Assembly: GCA_036265815.1 (NCBI GenBank)
Contig: DATAOI010000001.1
Coordinates: 1 to 64,000, forward strand
DNA from: Gemmatimonadales bacterium
GTDB lineage: Bacteria > Gemmatimonadota > Gemmatimonadetes > Gemmatimonadales > GWC2-71-9
Direction: 5' to 3'
DNA length: 64,000 nt
This document shows, in pieces, positions 43,087 to 52,576 of this stretch; positions within the stretch are counted from its first letter, which is position 1, and the number at the start of each line of letters is the position of its first letter. A program made the translations under genes and the position numbers. A model generated the notes under the pieces. It was not told the DNA's origin and ran no database searches. It worked only from the letters and a program-made list of their open reading frames with translations.

Positions 43087-44616
43087 ATGCCCGAATTCAC
43101 CTGCGTCATCGATGGTCGCTCGCTCTCGGTCGCCGACGTGACCCGGGCGGCCCGGGAGGCCCGCGTCAAGGTCGGCATCGACGATGGCGCCCGCCGAGCG
43201 CTGCTCCGGAGCCGGCAGCTGGTCGAGGCGGCGATCGCGTCGGGACAGACGATTTACGGGATCAACACCGGGTTCGGCAAGCTCGCCAACGTGCGGGTCG
43301 CACCGGACCAGCTCGACCGGCTCCAGACAAACCTGATCCGCAGCCACTCCGCCGGCGTCGGCTCGCCGCTGCCGGAGGGCGTGGTGCGCGCCGTGATGCT
43401 CCTCCGCGCCAACGTCCTGCTCCGTCCCACCAGTGGGGTCCGCCCCGAGTTGGTGGACGCCCTGGTGGCCCTGCTCAACGCCGGCATCGTCCCGGTCGTG
43501 CCGGAGCAGGGGAGCGTGGGCGCGAGCGGAGACCTGGCCCCGCTCAGCCACATCGCGCTCGTGCTGATGGGCGAGGGCGACGTCCTGCTCCCCGGCGGCC
43601 GCGGGCCCGCGGCGGCAGCCCTCGCGGCCGCGGGCCTGGCGCCGTTCCGCCTCGCTCCTAAAGAGGGCATCGCCTTCATCAACGGCACCCAGGCGCAGAC
43701 CGCGCTCCTGGCTCTCCTGGTGCACGATGCCCGGGTGCTCTGGCGCACCGCGGTTGGCGCCGCGGCGATGAGCCTGGAAGCGCTGCGGGGCACGCCCGCG
43801 CCGCTCGATCAGCGGATTCACGCCGCACGTCCGCACCGTGGGCAGATCGAGACCGCCGAACTGATGCGGGACCTGCTGCAGGACAGCGAGATCCGGGAAT
43901 CCCACCGGGAAGGCGATCCCCGCGTCCAGGACGCCTACAGTCTCCGGTGCGCTCCTCAGGTGCTCGGCGCCGTCAGTGACGCGCTGCGATTCGCCGAGGA
44001 GACCGTGGCGGTGGAGCTCAACGCCTCCACCGACAACCCCCTGGTGTTCGAGAACGGCGAAGTGATCTCCGGAGGAAACTTCCACGGGCAGCCCGTGGCG
44101 CAGGCTCTCGACGTGCTGGCGATGACGCTCACCACCCTGCAGGCGATCGCGGAGCGGCGGGTGGAGCGGCTGGTGAACCCCGATCTCTCCCAGGGGCTCC
44201 CCGCCTTCCTGACTCGCGATCCCGGCCTCTGCTCCGGGCTCATGATGGTGCAGATCACCGCGGCATCCCTGGTGGCGGAATCCCGGGCGATCGCGATGCC
44301 GGCCAGCATCGGGTCGATTCCCACCGACGCCAATCAGGAAGACTTCGTGCCCATGGGCATGGCCGCGGCGTACAAGGCCCAGCGCATCCTGCTCAACGCG
44401 CAACGGGTGGTCGGCGCGGAGCTGCTGTGCGCCGCCCAGGGACTCGAGTTCCTCAAGCCCCTGGCCCCGGGGCGCGGCGTGGCCGCGCTGTACCGGCGGC
44501 TGCGAGGGCTCACCCCCCCGGTTCTGCCGCTGGAGGACGATCGGGCGCCCGCCCCAGACCTGGAACGGATGGCGCAGGCGGTGGCCGCCGGCGCACTCGA
44601 TCCTGCGGCCATCTGA
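43087..44616 (+). CDS. hutH: Histidine ammonia-lyase
   Basis: 509 residues from ATG 43087, where family homology begins. The Ala-Ser-Gly that cyclises to the MIO cofactor lies in GSVGASGDLAPLSH. YGINTGFGKLANV, LIRSHSAGVG and GGNFHGQPVAQALDVLAM are family marks. It removes ammonia from histidine to give urocanate, the first Hut step; a related phenylalanine/tyrosine lyase is not excluded. No other hut genes are near, so the pathway must be completed elsewhere or the gene is used alone. Confidence 0.9.
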   Translation: MPEFTCVIDGRSLSVADVTRAAREARVKVGIDDGARRALLRSRQLVEAAIASGQTIYGINTGFGKLANVRVAPDQLDRLQTNLIRSHSAGVGSPLPEGVVRAVMLLRANVLLRPTSGVRPELVDALVALLNAGIVPVVPEQGSVGASGDLAPLSHIALVLMGEGDVLLPGGRGPAAAALAAAGLAPFRLAPKEGIAFINGTQAQTALLALLVHDARVLWRTAVGAAAMSLEALRGTPAPLDQRIHAARPHRGQIETAELMRDLLQDSEIRESHREGDPRVQDAYSLRCAPQVLGAVSDALRFAEETVAVELNASTDNPLVFENGEVISGGNFHGQPVAQALDVLAMTLTTLQAIAERRVERLVNPDLSQGLPAFLTRDPGLCSGLMMVQITAASLVAESRAIAMPASIGSIPTDANQEDFVPMGMAAAYKAQRILLNAQRVVGAELLCAAQGLEFLKPLAPGRGVAALYRRLRGLTPPVLPLEDDRAPAPDLERMAQAVAAGALDPAAI

Positions 44617-44634
44617 GGCTTCGCGGCGGGCTGC

Positions 44635-44663
44635 TTGCCGCTCCTCAGACAGCCCGGTATCTT
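44635..44663 (+). promoter_or_regulatory. Candidate promoter of the TPR-protein gene
   Basis: TTGCCG (44635-44640), 17 bp, TATCTT (44658-44663); the -35 word is the same as that of ssb. The leader would be about 45 nt. Confidence 0.45.
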
Positions 44664-44714
44664 TTGGTCGCTCCTCGCCTTATCCCTGGTCTCCTCCTTC
44701 TTCGTCCGAGCCGC

Positions 44715-47048
44715 ATGAATCTGGAAAAGCTGAAAGACTCGGCGCGGAAGTTCGAGCAGAAGGAGGATTGGCGGAAGGCCATAGAAGTCTACCTGAAGGC
44801 CATCCAGCAGATCGAGTCCGGCGCGGAGACCAGCCCCGACCTGTCGCTCTACAACCGGGTCGGCGACCTCTACCTCAAAATCAACGACACCGCGGCTGCC
44901 GTGCGCTCCTACGAGCGCGCGGTCGACCTGTATTCCGACCAGGGGTTCTTCAACAACGCCATCGCGCTCTGCGGCAAGATCCTGCGGGTCAATCCGGGCA
45001 GGACCCAGACCTACCTCAAGCTGGCTCAGCTCCACGCGCGGAAGAATGTCGTCATCGAAGCCAAACGGAACCTGATCGAGTTCCTCGAGCGGATGAACGC
45101 GCTGGGCCAGCTCGACCTGGCCTTCCAGTCGGTGAGCCAGTTCGCGGATCAGTTCTCCGGCAGTCAGGAGATCCGGATCATGCTGGTCGAGCTGCTGCGG
45201 GCCGCTTCCCGGGAGGATGAAGCCCGCGAGCAGCTGGAGAAGCTGGCGGGCGACCTGGAGGCCCGGGGCGATAAGGCCGGTGCCCGCCGAACGCTCGAGC
45301 AGATCCAGGAGATCGATGCTCCCCGGTCAGCGCCGCAGCCGCCGCCAATGGCCCGTCCCGGTGATCTGGTGTTTCTCGACACCGGCTTCCACCTGCCGGC
45401 CGCACCGCCGGCACGCCCCTCTGGCGAGCAGTCCGAGCCTGCCGCCGCGGAACCGCCCTCGGACGAGCCGGCGGCGGCGGGGATTCCGGAGCCGGAGTCC
45501 GCGGCCCCGCCGGAAGGCCTGATGGTCACGGAATCGTTTACCGAGACGGCTGGCTCGGAAGACTTGATTCTCGACCCGTTGGCACCCACTGCCTCGGAGC
45601 TGGGGAGCGAGGGGGAGCTCGGGGACGCCATGCTCACCGGGCTGGAGCATACCTCCGAGCCTGCTGTGGACCGGGCGCCGGAGAGCGAGAGCATGGAGCC
45701 GCTCGATCTGGAGGAGATGACCTCGGAGGGGCTCCAGTTCGAGGGCGTACGGCTGGCCGGCATGGAGGAGGAACCGGTCTTGCCGTCGGAGCTCATGGAC
45801 GAGCTGCTCGACATCCCAGACATGGTCGGGATGGAGGAGCCTGCCGCCGAGCCGCCGCCGGCGGACCTCGCCGCGCCGACGGCCGGGCTGCCCCTCATCG
45901 AAGTCGAGTCGGAGTCAGCCGGGCAATTGGACGAGTCGGAAGCCGGGGAGCTCGCGGCGCTGGAGGACCGGATCGCGGACGAGCCGGACAACCCGGACCT
46001 GCATCGCGAGCTGGCCGAGCGGGTGCTGTTGCAGGGCGATCTGGCGCGGGGGCGGGACGAGCTGGATCACGCCCTGGCGGGCTACGAGCGACTGGAGGAT
46101 TGGGCCGCCGCCGCCCGGGTCAGCGACCTGCTCGTGACGCTGGATCCCGACGGCATCCGGTATCACCAGAAGCGGGTCGAGCTGGCCTACCGCATGGGGG
46201 ATAAGGCGCCGCTGCTGGAAGCCTACCTCTCGCTGGGCGATGCGTTGGCGCGCTCCGGCGCCACGGACAAGGCCATCGCGGTCTATGGTCGGGTGCACGA
46301 GCACGACCCGGACAACCCGCGCGCCATGACCGCGCTCGCGGCGCTGACTGCCGAGCCAGCCTCCCCACAGGCCTCGACGTCGCCAGTGGCGCCGACCGTG
46401 GCCCCGCCGCCCCCCGCGCCCCGGGTCAGTCCTCCCGTTCGCGCCCCAGCGGCTTCGGCTCCTGCCGCGTCGCCGCCGGACGCGGCGCCTCCTGCCCCCC
46501 CGGTGGCCGGGGGCAGCTTTGTCGATCTCGGCTCCATGGTGCTGGAGGAGACCGGCCCGCGTGACACCCGGATGCGGATCGACCGCCGGGAGCCGCAGGA
46601 CGAAGACGAGCAGCGGGAGTTCAAGGAGATCCTGGAGCAGTTCAAGCGAGGCATCGAGGAAAACCTGGACACCGACGACTACCAGGCCCACTACGACCTC
46701 GGCGTCGCGTTCAAGGAGATGGGCCTGCTGGACGAGGCTATCGCCGAGTTCCAGAAGGCGCTCCGGGCACCGGAAGGCCGGCTCCGCACCTCGGAGGCGC
46801 TGGGGATGGCCTTCTTCGAGAAGGGCCAGTTTCCGGTGGCGGAGGCGGTCCTGCGCCGCGCGGTCGAGGCGGTGGACGAGGGCGACGAGGCCAAGATCGG
46901 ACTGATCTACTGGCTGGGCCGGGCGTCGGAGGCTCAAGGGAAGGACACCGACGCGATCGCGAGCTACGAGCGTGCGATGGCAGTCGATATCCGCTTCATG
47001 GATCTGAACGACCGGATCCATCGGCTCTCGGCTGGGCGGCGGGAGTGA
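44715..47048 (+). CDS. TPR protein with a long acidic linker
   Basis: 777 residues from ATG 44715. TPR blocks lie at about 1-195 (WRKAIEVYLKAIQQI, AVRSYERAVDLYSDQGF) and, after an acidic Glu/Pro/Ala-rich linker (about 205-410), again at about 415-560 and 640-777 (LLDEAIAEFQKALRAPEGR, SEALGMAFFEKGQFPVAEAV). A second Pro/Ala-rich linker precedes the last block. No signal peptide or membrane helix, so it is probably a cytosolic scaffold. Its stop overlaps the polyprenyl synthase start. Function not recognised. Confidence 0.75.
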   Translation: MNLEKLKDSARKFEQKEDWRKAIEVYLKAIQQIESGAETSPDLSLYNRVGDLYLKINDTAAAVRSYERAVDLYSDQGFFNNAIALCGKILRVNPGRTQTYLKLAQLHARKNVVIEAKRNLIEFLERMNALGQLDLAFQSVSQFADQFSGSQEIRIMLVELLRAASREDEAREQLEKLAGDLEARGDKAGARRTLEQIQEIDAPRSAPQPPPMARPGDLVFLDTGFHLPAAPPARPSGEQSEPAAAEPPSDEPAAAGIPEPESAAPPEGLMVTESFTETAGSEDLILDPLAPTASELGSEGELGDAMLTGLEHTSEPAVDRAPESESMEPLDLEEMTSEGLQFEGVRLAGMEEEPVLPSELMDELLDIPDMVGMEEPAAEPPPADLAAPTAGLPLIEVESESAGQLDESEAGELAALEDRIADEPDNPDLHRELAERVLLQGDLARGRDELDHALAGYERLEDWAAAARVSDLLVTLDPDGIRYHQKRVELAYRMGDKAPLLEAYLSLGDALARSGATDKAIAVYGRVHEHDPDNPRAMTALAALTAEPASPQASTSPVAPTVAPPPPAPRVSPPVRAPAASAPAASPPDAAPPAPPVAGGSFVDLGSMVLEETGPRDTRMRIDRREPQDEDEQREFKEILEQFKRGIEENLDTDDYQAHYDLGVAFKEMGLLDEAIAEFQKALRAPEGRLRTSEALGMAFFEKGQFPVAEAVLRRAVEAVDEGDEAKIGLIYWLGRASEAQGKDTDAIASYERAMAVDIRFMDLNDRIHRLSAGRRE

Positions 47049-48034
47049 GCCCACGGACCGCGCCGATCAGCCTGGCCGATCTGCAGCGGCCGGTGCGCGC
47101 CCGGTTGGAGCGGGTGCCGCAGGAGCTGCGTCGGATCGTGGAGGCCGATTTCGGGCTCATCGCCCAGGTGAACTCGCATCTGTTCCAGACCCAGGGGAAG
47201 ATGTTCCGTCCCACCCTTCTCCTGCTGTCCGACGAGGCCACCGGCGCGCGGGATCCGAGGGTGAGCACTCTGGCAGCCGTGGTCGAGCTCATCCACCTCG
47301 CCACCCTGGTCCACGACGACTCGGTGGACCATTCGGTGCTCCGGCGTGGGATGCCGACCATCAATTCGCTGTTCAGCCACCAGGTGTCGGTCATCATGGG
47401 CGACTACCTGTACTCCCGGGCCGTGATCGAGCTGGTCCGGCTGGACGACCTGGAGCCGCTCCGGGTGCTGAGCCGGGTGACCAACGAGATGACCGTCGGC
47501 GAGATGCGGCAGCTCCTGGCGCACGAGCCGCTGGAATTCAGGGAGGAGTCGTACGATCTGCTGATCCGGGCCAAGACCGCGTCGCTGCTCTCGGGGGCCT
47601 GCGAGGTCGGCGCGCTGCACGCCGCACCGGAGGAGCGTGCGGCTCTCCGGCGATTCGGTGAGGCGCTGGGAATGGCCTTCCAGATCGTGGATGACCTGCT
47701 CGACTACGTGGGCGACTCCAGCGTCACCGGCAAGCCCACGGGGTCCGATTTGAGGGAGCACAAGGTCACCTTGCCGCTCATTGCCGCGCTGCCCCGGATG
47801 GGGGACTGCGAGCAGCGCCAGGTGGCGGGATTGATGGCAACCGCGGAGCCGTCGGACGGCCAGATCGCCGATGTGATCGCCGCGGTGGCCGAAGCTGGCG
47901 GGCTGGAGTACGCCCGAGACCGGGCGCTGCGCCTGGCGCAGCAGGCCGATGGCGAGCTCGACGCCCTGACCCCCTCGCGGGGCCGTGACGCGCTCCGCGC
48001 CAGCATCATCTACGTCGTGGACCGGACCCGCTGA
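47045..48034 (+). CDS. All-trans polyprenyl diphosphate synthase
   Basis: 329 residues, GTG start overlapping the TPR gene. Both Asp-rich motifs are present: DDSVD (first) and DDLLD (second), with GKMFRPTLLLL near the N-terminus and KTASLLSGACEVGAL. It condenses isopentenyl units into a long prenyl chain, most likely the menaquinone side chain (IspB/HepT type); the chain length cannot be read. Confidence 0.9.
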   Translation: MSPRTAPISLADLQRPVRARLERVPQELRRIVEADFGLIAQVNSHLFQTQGKMFRPTLLLLSDEATGARDPRVSTLAAVVELIHLATLVHDDSVDHSVLRRGMPTINSLFSHQVSVIMGDYLYSRAVIELVRLDDLEPLRVLSRVTNEMTVGEMRQLLAHEPLEFREESYDLLIRAKTASLLSGACEVGALHAAPEERAALRRFGEALGMAFQIVDDLLDYVGDSSVTGKPTGSDLREHKVTLPLIAALPRMGDCEQRQVAGLMATAEPSDGQIADVIAAVAEAGGLEYARDRALRLAQQADGELDALTPSRGRDALRASIIYVVDRTR

Positions 48035-48306
48035 TGGCCAGCGGACCGCATCGACCCGGGTGGTACTTCGGGGTGCTCGTCACCGGGTTCCTGACCGGTG
48101 GCTTCCTCACCGCGCTGCTCCGACGGTGGCTGCCGGAAAGCGCCGCCCGGGACTTCTTCACCACCACCGCCACCTCGGTGTTCGGGCCTGTCTCGATGGA
48201 CCTCCTGGTGGTAAACTTCACTCTGGGCCCGATCGGTCTGCACATCTCCCTCTTGAGCCTGATCGGGGTCCTGCTGGCGTACGTGATCGCACGTTCGCTC
48301 TTCTAG
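48034..48306 (+). CDS. Small membrane protein, DUF4321-like
   Basis: 90 residues. Two hydrophobic segments: WYFGVLVTGFLTGGFLTALL and LHISLLSLIGVLLAYVIARS. The layout and length resemble DUF4321, a family without known function. The ATG overlaps the synthase stop by one base; tatA follows 8 nt later. Confidence 0.65.
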   Translation: MASGPHRPGWYFGVLVTGFLTGGFLTALLRRWLPESAARDFFTTTATSVFGPVSMDLLVVNFTLGPIGLHISLLSLIGVLLAYVIARSLF

Positions 48307-48314
48307 GGGGTCCC

Positions 48315-48563
48315 GTGGCAAACCTCGGCTTACCTGAAATCCTGATGATTCTGGTGGTGGTCCTGCTGCTCTTCGGCGCCAAGCGGCTGCCGGAGGTGGG
48401 CGCGTCGATTGGCAAAGGTATCCGGGAGTTCAAGCGGAGCCTGACCGATACGCAGGAGGCCATCATGGGGGGGGAGGAGTCCCAGCGGAATACGGCTCGT
48501 CAGATGGATGCGCCGCCGCCCCCCAAGCAGACGTCGGGCGAGCCCAAGCGGCTCTCCCAGTAG
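48315..48563 (+). CDS. tatA: Twin-arginine translocase subunit TatA
   Basis: 82 residues, GTG start. N-terminal helix LPEILMILVVVLLLFGAKRLPEV (the FGxKRLPE hinge is intact), amphipathic helix IGKGIREFKRSL, then a polar tail. It forms the pore-like part of the Tat pathway. The tatC partner is 6 kb upstream, fused to lptD, so the Tat genes are split here. A strong hairpin follows. Confidence 0.92.
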   Translation: MANLGLPEILMILVVVLLLFGAKRLPEVGASIGKGIREFKRSLTDTQEAIMGGEESQRNTARQMDAPPPPKQTSGEPKRLSQ

Positions 48564-48568
48564 CCAAA

Positions 48569-48602
48569 CGACGGGGCCCGCGATAGCCCGCGGGCCCCGT
48601 CG
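48569..48602. terminator. Bidirectional hairpin between tatA and the foldase gene
   Basis: Perfect 14-bp stem (48569-48582 with 48589-48602), 6-nt loop. It lies between two convergent genes (stops at 48563 and 48635), where it can serve both strands. No long U-run. Confidence 0.6.
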
Positions 48603-48634
48603 AGCTCCGGGTCCGGACCTGTTGCGGCCGAGAG

Positions 48635-50455
48635 CTACGTCTGCTGGCCCGCCGGTGCCGAACGCAGGACCTGCTTCCGGTCGTCGACCACCTTGGCCGC
48701 CTCCCGCAACGCGCTCAGGTAGCTCCGCACCCGCTCCTGCCGGGCCAGATTGATCATCCGCCCGCGATACTCATCCAGCTCCTTCACGAACTTGGCCGAG
48801 TCTGCCTTGGTGTGCTGGAGCGACTGGACGACGTAGATCCCTTCCTTGGTGTCGAGCAGGCCACTGGTCTGACCGCTATCCAGACCGAATGCCGTGCCGA
48901 CCACCACGGGATTGGTGAGCGGTGGGTTGATTCGGGAGAACGGCCCGAACTCCTGGTTCGGCACCTTCATGGCGGCCGCGGCATCGGCCAGGCTGGCGCC
49001 CGACTCGACCCGCTTGAGGTAGTCCTGGGCTACCTTGCGTCCTAACGCCAGCTTCTTGTCGTTCCGGGCGGTGTATTCGACCGCCGAGCGGATTTGCGCC
49101 AGTGGAGGCACGCCCTCCGGCTGCAGGCTGTCGAGACGGAAGACATAAAAGGCTATCGTGCTCTCGATGACCGGGCTGGTGGCGCCAGGCTTGGCCTGGA
49201 ACGCCCAGACGCCGGCGTCGGGCACCACCAGGCGCCCGAGCTGGACCTTGGTGCCCTCCTGGACCGGTCCCGACCGTCCGATGGGAAGCTTGAGCGCACG
49301 GGCCGCGGTGTCGAGCGCCGCGGGGTCGGCGTGGTCGGCCCCCAGCCGCTCCAGGCTATCGGCCTCGGCGTCGAGCTTGTCGCGGTGCGCCCCGGACACC
49401 TGGATCGGGATCAGGACATGGCGGCCCTTCGCCTTGTTTCCCTTCCGGCTGGTGATCTCGATCAGATGGAAGCCGAACTGAGACAGCACCGGCTGTGAGA
49501 CGGTGTTGAGCGGGAGCTTGAAGGCGGCTGAGTCGAACGCCGGATCCATGGAGCCTCGGGTCCATTCATCGAGGTCGCCGCCGCGGGCAGCGCTCACGCT
49601 GTCGGACGATTCCCGCCGGGCCACGTCGGCGAACGGCGCGCCGCCGGCGATCTCCTGGCGCAGCGAATCCGCCCGTGCCCGCGCGGCGGCGGTATCGGCG
49701 GCAGTGGTCAAGCGGGGGAGCGCGACGAAGCTCAGGAAGGCGGTGGCCGGGCGCTTGAAGTCGCTCTGGTGCGCCTTGTAGTAAGCCTGGATCTCCGCGT
49801 CGGTGAGCTTGACCGTCGAGTCGGGGATGACGTTCTTGGGCACGACGGCGGTGAGGGAGACCTTCACCATCTCGTGCTCGTCACGGTACTGCTCCCAGAG
49901 GGCCGCGTCGGAGAGGTAGACGTCGGCTGTCACCACCCGCAGCAGCTTGGAGCGCAGCAGCTGCTCGCGATACTGGCTCTCCAGCGCCGGCAGATACTGC
50001 TCGGCAACGCTGGAGGTGAGCCAGCGCTGATACTTGGCCATGTCGAACTGGCTGTCGGTCTGGAACTCGGGAATCTTCTGGAACTCGGGCGGCGGCGAGG
50101 TCCTGAGCGCCTGGACGATCTCGTCCTCCGACACGGTGATGCCCCGGCGCCGGTACTCGGCCTGCAGCACGCTGGTCTGCACGAATTGCTCCCAGACCTC
50201 GTCCCGGATCTGAGCGTATTCCTCCATGCCGAGCGCGCCCGGCGCCTGGCGCTGGCGGGCGTCGATGTTCTGCTGGACCACCGTCTGATAGGTCCGGGCA
50301 TCGATGCTCTGCCCATTGACCTTGCCGACGGCGGTCTTGGTGAGCAGCCCGGTGCCGCCGGTGATGCCGCTCAAGTCGAGCACCAGCCAGGCGAAGAAGG
50401 TGAAGGCGACCACCACCATGAGCGGCTTGGCGGCATTGCGGAACGCTTGCATCAT
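48635..50455 (-). CDS. PpiD/SurA-like periplasmic peptidyl-prolyl isomerase
   Basis: 606 residues from ATG 50455 (or the adjacent 50452). A single N-terminal anchor (PLMVVVAFTFFAWLVLDL) is followed by a SurA-N-like chaperone domain, about 40-230. A parvulin domain lies at about 265-380 (DVARRESSDSVSAARGGDLDEWTRG, LSQFGFHLIEITSRKG). A second, degenerate parvulin-like part covers about 470-590. It would assist folding of exported and outer-membrane proteins from the inner membrane. Confidence 0.88.
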   Translation of the reverse strand: MMQAFRNAAKPLMVVVAFTFFAWLVLDLSGITGGTGLLTKTAVGKVNGQSIDARTYQTVVQQNIDARQRQAPGALGMEEYAQIRDEVWEQFVQTSVLQAEYRRRGITVSEDEIVQALRTSPPPEFQKIPEFQTDSQFDMAKYQRWLTSSVAEQYLPALESQYREQLLRSKLLRVVTADVYLSDAALWEQYRDEHEMVKVSLTAVVPKNVIPDSTVKLTDAEIQAYYKAHQSDFKRPATAFLSFVALPRLTTAADTAAARARADSLRQEIAGGAPFADVARRESSDSVSAARGGDLDEWTRGSMDPAFDSAAFKLPLNTVSQPVLSQFGFHLIEITSRKGNKAKGRHVLIPIQVSGAHRDKLDAEADSLERLGADHADPAALDTAARALKLPIGRSGPVQEGTKVQLGRLVVPDAGVWAFQAKPGATSPVIESTIAFYVFRLDSLQPEGVPPLAQIRSAVEYTARNDKKLALGRKVAQDYLKRVESGASLADAAAAMKVPNQEFGPFSRINPPLTNPVVVGTAFGLDSGQTSGLLDTKEGIYVVQSLQHTKADSAKFVKELDEYRGRMINLARQERVRSYLSALREAAKVVDDRKQVLRSAPAGQQT

Positions 50456-50499
50456 AGCGGAACGAGACTCCAGACTTTGGGGGGCGCAGGCCGGCCTGA

Positions 50500-50577
50500 A
50501 GCTTAAGTCCGGCACTGCAGAACCTCAAGGCGGCAAATTGGTTAACAGTTGACAGGCCAGCAACGGCTGGCTACTCT
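50500..50577. promoter_or_regulatory. Divergent promoters between the foldase and TPR/aroQ genes
   Basis: Minus: TTGAGG (complement of 50523-50528), 17 bp, TAAGCT (complement of 50500-50505). Plus: TTGACA (50549-50554), 17 bp, TACTCT (50572-50577). In the plus spacer lies GCCAGC-AACG-GCTGGC (50556-50571), an inverted repeat well placed for a repressor. Confidence 0.5.
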
Positions 50578-50650
50578 CACCGTACTCTCCGCAACGACGT
50601 AGATCGTTCCTTCCTCCAGGGAAATTCTGACCTCCGACACCGGGACCCGG

Positions 50651-52138
50651 ATGGCCATAAGCGAGATCGAAAAGCTCGAACGAAGGTACGCCGAAAACCC
50701 GCAGGGGCTCACCTTCGCGCCGCTCGCCGAGGTCCACCGGAAGAACGGGGATGTCGCTCGCGCGCTCGAGCTGCTCCGGTCGGGTCTCGAGCTGCACCCC
50801 GATTACATCCCGGCCAGCATCGTGCTGGGACGGTGTCACCTCGATCTGGGAGACCTGCCGGCCGCGGAGACGGCGTTTACCCACGTGCTCAACCTCGACG
50901 GCGAGAACGTCATCGCGCTCAAGGCCCTGGCCGACATCAACGAGCGCCTGTTCCGCTTCGACGATGCGGAGCGCTGGCTGGACACCTTGATCTCGGTGGA
51001 CCGGAGCAACGACGAGGCTCGCGATCAGCTCGAGCGGGTGGAAGCCTCGCGCCGTCAGGCCGAGCAGGCGTCCTCGGCGGATCCGGACGCCGCTCGCCCG
51101 GCGGCGGAGGCCAGCGACGCCGTTTCGGACGCCGTTTCGATAGAGCCGAGCCCGTCCGACTCGCCCCCAGCGGAGGCGTCGGAGGTACCGGCGGCCTCGG
51201 TAGCCGACGAGACGATGCCGCTCGGCCTGGAAGAGCTGGTCCGCCCGCCCGAGGAAGCCGAGCTACTGCCCGAGGGGCTCGAGCTGGACCAGCCGGTCAC
51301 CATGGACGAAGCCGTGGCACCGCTCGCGGGACTGGTCGGCCGGGATGAGGTCGACGAGCCTGAGGTTGCCGAGAGCGTGGCGGAGACCGTGGCGGAAAGC
51401 GCGGCGGACATCGATGCCGACGGATTTCAGGTGGAGCTGAGCGAAGAGATCGTGCTGCGGAGCGCGGGCGGCGGTGAGTTTCAAGTGCCCAACGCGGCGG
51501 ATGAGCTGCGGAGTGCGACGGCCCCGCAGGAGAGGTTTCGCGCGGAAGCGCCGGAGCCCGAACCGGAGCCAGAGGCCGTCGAGGTAGCGGACGCGCCCGA
51601 GGCCGCTCCGTTCCAAACCGCCCTGGCCGAAGCCCCGGCCAGCGAGGCCGTCGAGCGCGCGGAACCGATCGAGGCCGCGCCCCCGCCGCCGCCGGCACCA
51701 TCACCGGAGCCAGCTCCACCATCGGCTCCGCCTCGGCTGGCGTATGCCGCGAGGGACACCCAGGGTCAGTCGGTGGCGGAGTTCTTCCGCGGCATGCTGG
51801 CCGCGCGACTACCCGCGGCGGGCGTCTCCTCGCCCAAGCGGGTGGATGCGCCGGCGGCCGGGCCGCCGGCCGAAGAAGTAGAAGGGGCCCCCACCCGGCC
51901 GGCCCACGACTCGCTCTCTTTGAGCTCGGTCTTCGGCGACGAGGGGACGCCCACCCCGCCAGCCATGCCGGTTCCCGCCGCGAGCGCGCCTCCGCCTCCG
52001 ACCGCCGGAGCCGTTTCCTTCGACCAGTTCTACAGCCAGCCCGACCGCGGCGACACTCCACGACCCGTGCGGGCGCCCGACAATAAAAGCGACGATCTGG
52101 ACCAGTTCCACGCCTGGTTGCAGAATCTCAAGCGCTGA
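50651..52138 (+). CDS. TPR protein with acidic, Pro/Ala-rich tail
   Basis: 495 residues. TPR repeats at about 1-140 (GLTFAPLAEVHRKNGDVARAL, LDLGDLPAAETAFTHVLNLD). Residues about 145-470 are low-complexity, rich in Ala, Glu, Pro and Val with no predicted domain. The end is a short folded-looking segment (DDLDQFHAWLQNLKR). No export signal. It starts the aroQ operon (stop directly followed by the aroQ ATG). It recalls the TPR protein at 44715 in layout, not in sequence. Function unknown. Confidence 0.72.
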   Translation: MAISEIEKLERRYAENPQGLTFAPLAEVHRKNGDVARALELLRSGLELHPDYIPASIVLGRCHLDLGDLPAAETAFTHVLNLDGENVIALKALADINERLFRFDDAERWLDTLISVDRSNDEARDQLERVEASRRQAEQASSADPDAARPAAEASDAVSDAVSIEPSPSDSPPAEASEVPAASVADETMPLGLEELVRPPEEAELLPEGLELDQPVTMDEAVAPLAGLVGRDEVDEPEVAESVAETVAESAADIDADGFQVELSEEIVLRSAGGGEFQVPNAADELRSATAPQERFRAEAPEPEPEPEAVEVADAPEAAPFQTALAEAPASEAVERAEPIEAAPPPPPAPSPEPAPPSAPPRLAYAARDTQGQSVAEFFRGMLAARLPAAGVSSPKRVDAPAAGPPAEEVEGAPTRPAHDSLSLSSVFGDEGTPTPPAMPVPAASAPPPPTAGAVSFDQFYSQPDRGDTPRPVRAPDNKSDDLDQFHAWLQNLKR

Positions 52139-52576
52139 ATGCGGATCGCCGTGCTCAACGGCCCCAACCTCAACCTGCTGGGTCAGCGGGAGCCGGAGGT
52201 CTACGGTCGCACGACCTTGGCGGAGATCGAGGCCCTGGTGCGCGAAGCCGCACGAGAGCACGGGGTCGATCTCGAGTGGTTTCAGACCAATCACGAGGGC
52301 GCGCTGGTGGACGCCGTCCAAGGGTTGCGCGGCCGGGTGGACGGGGCCCTCATCAATGCCGCGGCACTGACCCACTCCAGCCTGGCGCTGCGGGATGCGC
52401 TCCTGGCGGTGCGGGTCCCCTTCGTCGAGCTCCACCTCTCCAACATCTTCGCCCGGGAGCCGGAGCGGCGGCACTCGATGATCGCGGACCTGGCGCTGGG
52501 GATGGTGACCGGCTTTGGCGCCCAGAGCTACATCCTGGCGCTCGAGGCCTTGATGGGCCGGCTGCGTGCTGCCTGA
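52139..52576 (+). CDS. aroQ: Type II 3-dehydroquinate dehydratase
   Basis: 145 residues. Catalytic Tyr in GQREPEVYG, and the His in ELHLSNIF; NGPNLNLLG and the Asn of INAAALTHSS match the family. The usual INPxAYTHTS is changed (Pro to Ala, Tyr to Leu), a mild deviation. It makes 3-dehydroshikimate in aromatic synthesis. The aroQ-pepQ-efp-accB order is widespread. Confidence 0.9.
   Translation: MRIAVLNGPNLNLLGQREPEVYGRTTLAEIEALVREAAREHGVDLEWFQTNHEGALVDAVQGLRGRVDGALINAAALTHSSLALRDALLAVRVPFVELHLSNIFAREPERRHSMIADLALGMVTGFGAQSYILALEALMGRLRAA

Noticed and set aside
48635-50515. Start at the far upstream ATG of the foldase gene (50515)
   Set aside because: The extra 20 residues precede the membrane anchor and look unlike family members; ATG 50455 keeps a normal N-terminus.
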